A stretch of DNA of 64,000 nt, taken from NCBI GenBank assembly GCA_963790085.1, contig CAWBNH010000006.1, positions 434,001 to 498,000 on the forward strand. The letters are read 5' to 3'. The stretch's first letter is position 1, and every line of letters begins with the position of its first letter. Position numbers and translations under genes: made by a program. Source of the stretch: CAXMST01 sp963790085 (GTDB lineage Bacteria > Actinomycetota > Thermoleophilia > Solirubrobacterales > 70-9). Below the pieces are notes generated by a model. The model was given only the letters and a program-made list of their open reading frames with translations, was not told where the DNA came from and did not search any database. This document shows, in pieces, positions 61,160 to 64,000 of the stretch.

Positions 61160-61564
61160 ATGGCAGCCAATCCCGAGCTTCGCGAGCAGCTACAAGAGGC
61201 GATCAGCAGCAACCGGGTGCTGTTGCTGATGAAGGGCACCCCGGAGGCGCCACGTTGCGGCTTCTCGATGCGGACCGTCGGCGTGCTCGAGCAGGTCGGG
61301 GTCGAATACGGCGCGATCGACGTGCTCCCGGTCCTCGCGCCCCTACGCGAGGTCACGGCTGAGCTCTCCGACTGGGAGACCTTTCCGCAGCTCTACGTGA
61401 ACGGCGAGCTGATCGGTGGCTGCGAGCTCGCCGAGGAGATGCTCGAGTCGGGAGAGCTGGCGGAGCTGATCGGCGTCAGCCAGCCCGAGGACGTGGCAAC
61501 GGGCGGCGCTCAGCCCGCGACGCAGGAGCCGTACCAGAGTCCACCGATGGAGATCGAAACCTGA
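61160..61564 (+). CDS. grxD: CGFS monothiol glutaredoxin (Grx4 family)
   Basis: 134 residues from ATG 61160 with ribosome site aggaggcagg. The active site is CGFS (33-36) in GTPEAPRCGFSMRTV; the glutathione/cluster region is ETFPQLYVNGELIGGCELAEEM. Grx4 proteins carry a bridging [2Fe-2S] cluster between two monomers or with BolA and pass it to acceptor proteins. The C-terminal ~30 residues form a low-complexity tail beyond the usual ~105-residue length. It is preceded by bolA, with an A-type carrier gene convergent downstream. Confidence 0.95.
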   Translation: MAANPELREQLQEAISSNRVLLLMKGTPEAPRCGFSMRTVGVLEQVGVEYGAIDVLPVLAPLREVTAELSDWETFPQLYVNGELIGGCELAEEMLESGELAELIGVSQPEDVATGGAQPATQEPYQSPPMEIET

Positions 61565-61612
61565 GCTGGCCGAGTCGCGACGGGCTTGTCGGCCCTAGGC
61601 CGTAGGCCCGCC

Positions 61613-61981
61613 CTAGGCGGTCGCGCCGGCCGGGGCGTCGTCGCGGACCTGGAAGGACGAGCCGCAGCCGCATGCGGCGACGACGTTCGGGTTGTTGACC
61701 GCGAAGCCGGCCCCCTGCAGCCCCTCGACGTAGTCGACCTCGGAGCCGAACACGAACGGCATCGAGACCTTGTCGACGATCACCGCCACCTGGTTGTGCT
61801 CGAAGACGTGATCGTCTTCCTTCGGCTTGTCGAGGGCCAACGAGTACTGAAAGCCCGAGCAGCCGCCGCCTCGGACGGCGACGCGCAACGCCTGGCCCGG
61901 CTCATCCTGACCCGCCAGCAGCTGCTTCAGCCGCTCGGCGGCGCCGTCGGTGATCTTGATCGCTGTCTCGGGAGTGTCCAT
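61613..61981 (-). CDS. A-type iron-sulfur carrier (IscA/ErpA/HesB family)
   Basis: 122 residues from ATG 61981. An in-frame TTG at 62008 overlaps the upstream stop, but a good -10 box (tacaat, 61996-61991) lies between the two, pointing to a short-leader transcript from 61981. The three conserved cysteines are in RGGGCSGFQYSL and AACGCGSSF. IS(TDGA)ERLKQLL and FVFGSEVDYVEGL complete the family pattern. It receives and delivers [2Fe-2S]/[4Fe-4S] clusters. It converges on the glutaredoxin gene. Confidence 0.93.
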   Translation of the reverse strand: MDTPETAIKITDGAAERLKQLLAGQDEPGQALRVAVRGGGCSGFQYSLALDKPKEDDHVFEHNQVAVIVDKVSMPFVFGSEVDYVEGLQGAGFAVNNPNVVAACGCGSSFQVRDDAPAGATA

Positions 61982-62004
61982 GTGCTTCACATTGTATAGG
62001 GCGG

Positions 62005-62328
62005 TCAACCCGACGCGGTCGCGCTCCCATCGTCGTCCCGATGCCCGCCTGCTGCCTCAGGGCCGTATCGCCACTCGAGGTACTCGAGGATGCGCCTCGA
62101 GTCGTGGATGACCTCCTCACCGTCGACCAGCAACGGCACGCGGCTCTGCCCAGTCAGCTCGACGATCTCCGGCCGGCCGGAGCGCCTGTACGGCACCCTC
62201 TCGACGCGATGTCGGATGCCGAGCTTGCGCAGGCGCCGGGCGACGCCGCCACACGGGCAGAGCAGATCGGTCGGCGTCGGGCAGCGATAGAGGACCAGCT
62301 CCCTCGCATCCGGCCCCCGGCCGCTCAC
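62005..62328 (-). CDS. Glutaredoxin/GST N-terminal domain protein
   Basis: 107 residues. A single thioredoxin-like domain: ELVLYRCPTPTDLLCPCGGVARRLRKLGI holds a CPCG motif at the active-site helix, followed by VERVPYRRSGRPEIVELTGQSRVPLLVDGEEVIHDSRRILEYLEWR with cis-Pro and the DSRRI glutathione-site pattern. It could be a glutaredoxin-like reductase or a GST N-terminal domain without the helical partner domain. Its ATG start overlaps the stop of the epimerase gene by 4 bases. Confidence 0.85.
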   Translation of the reverse strand: MSGRGPDARELVLYRCPTPTDLLCPCGGVARRLRKLGIRHRVERVPYRRSGRPEIVELTGQSRVPLLVDGEEVIHDSRRILEYLEWRYGPEAAGGHRDDDGSATASG

Positions 62329-63383
62329 CTCGGCACCAGCCTGCCGAGTAGCCGGGCGGCGCCGCCGGCCGCGGCGAGGACCTGCTCCGCCACCCCCGGA
62401 TCCCCACCGACGCGATCACCGAGCTGCTCGGCCTGCCAACTCACGGCGTCGACGAGCGTCTCCTCGTGAGGACGGGGCCGGTAGCCGAGCTCGCGCTTCG
62501 CCTTCGCGGGCGTATAGGTCCACCAGAGAGTCGCCGAGCGCGTCTCATCGGCTGAGACCGGGATCGGCAGGTCGAACTTCTCGATTGCCTCGGCAGCGCC
62601 GACCGCGAGCCCGCCGGGCAGCCTCAGAACGGGAGCCGGAACGCCGGATATCCGGGCCAGATCCGCGAACAGGCGCTGCAGGGTGAAGTTCCTTCCGGCG
62701 AGGATGTAGCGCTCCCCGGAGACTCCCGACTCCTCGGCGAGGATGTGGCCCCGGGCGACATCACGGACATCGCTGATGTTGATGCCGCCGTCGACGTAGA
62801 CCGGGATCGACCTGAGCAGGAACCGCTCGACCAATCCCATCGAGCTACCGGTCGGATCGTTCGGGCCGAGCACGAACGTCGGGTTGACGATCACGACGTC
62901 GAGTCCGTGCGCGGCGACGCGAAGCGCTTCGGCCTCGGCCTCGTGCTTGGAGTGAACGTAGGGAATCTCGCGGGCGCTGACCGGGAAGGGCTGGTTCTCG
63001 TCGGCGCGACCGCCGGCCGGTGCGGGGCCGATCGCGGCCGCCGACGAGCAGTGGACGACCCGGCCCGCGCCCGCGGCGAGCGCCTCCTCGCAGACGATCC
63101 GCGTCCCGTCCACGTTCGTGGCGATCACCCGCTCGGCAAGGCCACGCCGCATCGATGTCATCCCGGCGAGGTGAAAGACCCTGTCGACGCCCTCGACCGC
63201 ACGTCGAACAGCGCGTCGATCGGTGATGTCGCCGTTGATGCGCTCGAACTCGAGCGGCTCGAGGTGCGTGGCCGGGCTCGCCGAGCGGATCAGGAGCCGC
63301 AGATCATCGCCCCGAGCGGCCAGAGCCCGAACGAGGTGCGAGCCGATGAACCCGGTGCCCCCGGTGACCAGCGTCTTGCTCAT
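62325..63383 (-). CDS. NAD-dependent epimerase/dehydratase, HpnA-like
   Basis: 352 residues. Extended short-chain dehydrogenase: nucleotide site LVTGGTGFIGSHLVRAL, the segment VFHLAGMTSMRRG, SSAAAIGP, and the catalytic Tyr/Lys in PYVHSKHEAEAEAL, followed by VNPTFVLGPND. The general layout, with INISDVRDVARGHILA, matches the hopanoid-associated sugar epimerase HpnA group, but many actinobacterial relatives act on other sugars or sterols. The glutaredoxin-like gene is translationally coupled downstream. It is divergent from degV. Confidence 0.87.
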   Translation of the reverse strand: MSKTLVTGGTGFIGSHLVRALAARGDDLRLLIRSASPATHLEPLEFERINGDITDRRAVRRAVEGVDRVFHLAGMTSMRRGLAERVIATNVDGTRIVCEEALAAGAGRVVHCSSAAAIGPAPAGGRADENQPFPVSAREIPYVHSKHEAEAEALRVAAHGLDVVIVNPTFVLGPNDPTGSSMGLVERFLLRSIPVYVDGGINISDVRDVARGHILAEESGVSGERYILAGRNFTLQRLFADLARISGVPAPVLRLPGGLAVGAAEAIEKFDLPIPVSADETRSATLWWTYTPAKAKRELGYRPRPHEETLVDAVSWQAEQLGDRVGGDPGVAEQVLAAAGGAARLLGRLVPR

Positions 63384-63484
63384 GCGGCTCTGATGCTAGA
63401 TCAACCGCTTTGGCGCGATCGCGGGTCCGCAGGCCGCTCCGCGTCGCGGCGGGCTCAGCCCCGCAGGCCGGCGACGGTGACACA

Positions 63485-64000
63485 ATGCTCGCGGTGAGTG
63501 AGGCCCCGAAGACCGCCGTGGTCTGCGATAGCACGAGCTACCTGCCGCCCGAGCTGCTCGCCGATCGCGGGGTCGAGCAGATCAGCCTCTACGTGACGCT
63601 GGCCGGCCGGCAGCAGCCCGAGACCGAGATCGACGACTACGCGGGCTTCTTCAGGAAGCTGCAGCGGAGCGACGAGGGAGCGACGACCTCACAGCCGTCG
63701 GTCGGCGACTTCGTCTCCGTCTACAGGCCGCTGTTGGACGCCGGCCTGGAGATCGTGTCGATCCACCTTTCGGCGGGGATCTCGGGCACGTTCGAGTCCG
63801 CCCGCCAGGCGCGGCAGCAACTTGTCGATGATCGCCTCGGCGGCGACCGAATCCGGATCTACGACAGCCGCTCGGCCTGTGGCGGCCTCGGCATGACCGT
63901 GCTCGCCGCGGCGAAGGCGGCCACCGCCGGCGCCGGCGGTGAGGAGGTGCTCGCCGCGGCTGAGGCGGCGCGCGGCGATCTGCGGATGTGGTTCGCGGTC
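63485..64000 (+). CDS. degV: DegV family fatty-acid-binding protein, partial
   Basis: 172 codons from ATG 63485 run off the window; GTG 63494 is the alternative start. DegV signatures: VVCDSTSYLPPELLADRGV, TTSQPSVGDFVSVYR, HLSAGISGTFESARQA and IYDSRSACGGLGM. DegV proteins (FakB-like) bind a fatty acid and in Firmicutes present it to the kinase FakA. Whether a FakA-like partner follows cannot be seen. The C-terminus is missing only because of the window edge. Confidence 0.9.
   Translation, partial: MLAVSEAPKTAVVCDSTSYLPPELLADRGVEQISLYVTLAGRQQPETEIDDYAGFFRKLQRSDEGATTSQPSVGDFVSVYRPLLDAGLEIVSIHLSAGISGTFESARQARQQLVDDRLGGDRIRIYDSRSACGGLGMTVLAAAKAATAGAGGEEVLAAAEAARGDLRMWFAV

Noticed and set aside
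1..64000. CRISPR array, tRNA or rRNA genes
   Set aside because: No regularly spaced repeats, and no cloverleaf with a GTTCRANYC arm or rRNA core was noticed in intergenic DNA. A tRNAscan/Infernal run would be decisive.

Overview
The window is very GC-rich, densely packed bacterial DNA with about 64 coding regions, many overlapping by 1-4 bases, and no tRNA or rRNA gene that I could see. The mix of genes fits an actinomycete-type bacterium, most likely a deep-branching class such as Thermoleophilia: an F420-type LLM oxidoreductase, a CtpE-like ATPase, an actinobacterial IHF, HemQ, FprA, YrbE/Mkl transport genes, a DUF5679 protein and LigD-type repair genes. The taxonomic call is an inference from gene content.

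1-12.9 kb: a partial Ser/Thr kinase, LLM oxidoreductase, P-type ATPase with pyruvate kinase, GST-like protein, methyltransferase, crotonase, LigD-type polymerase, and a membrane protein ending in a PI-PLC-like domain. 12.9-14.4 kb is a small accessory island: a truncated IS1182-type transposase, a broken RTX-repeat gene, an ORF6N gene and noncoding DNA. 14.4-21.9 kb: ATP-dependent DNA ligase, LhgO with a degenerate cyclase domain, a glutamine amidotransferase, thiolase, rhodanese, DUF5679, PAS and MBL-fold proteins. 22-24 kb: an Amt-PII ammonium module. 24-28 kb: a long coiled-coil protein and a MoxR/VWA pair.

27.8-30.6 kb: a TPP riboswitch followed by a three-gene ABC importer of the ThiXYZ type. 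30.6-34 kb: an AlkA-like glycosylase, an alpha-oxoamine synthase and an IHF-like gene. 34-40 kb: membrane and thioredoxin-like proteins, an RND/MMPL transporter and a DUF1697 protein, closed by a 107-base inverted repeat. 40-43 kb: a YrbE/YrbE/Mkl lipid-import ABC set without Mce genes. 43-46 kb: a lipoprotein and two tandem GSDH-type dehydrogenases. 46-47.8 kb: a ferritin-like protein and an alpha/beta hydrolase.

47.8-51.6 kb: B12-dependent methionine synthase under a SAM riboswitch whose closing stem contains the start codon. 51.6-55.8 kb: a glycosyltransferase fused to a flippase-like membrane domain, and a large membrane protein. 55.8-62.3 kb is iron-oriented: HemQ, FprA, BolA, CGFS glutaredoxin and an A-type Fe-S carrier, with a PAS-GAF-PAS-GGDEF-EAL protein in between. 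The window ends with an HpnA-like epimerase and a partial DegV gene.

I did not find a clear new multi-gene system. The most interesting items are regulatory (the SAM riboswitch start-codon stem, a perfect 28-base palindrome, a 107-base inverted repeat, tandem palindromes near ferritin) and proteins with altered key residues (PII lacking Tyr51, a cyclase lacking its base-selecting and transition-state residues, a DUF5679 protein lacking one Cys).
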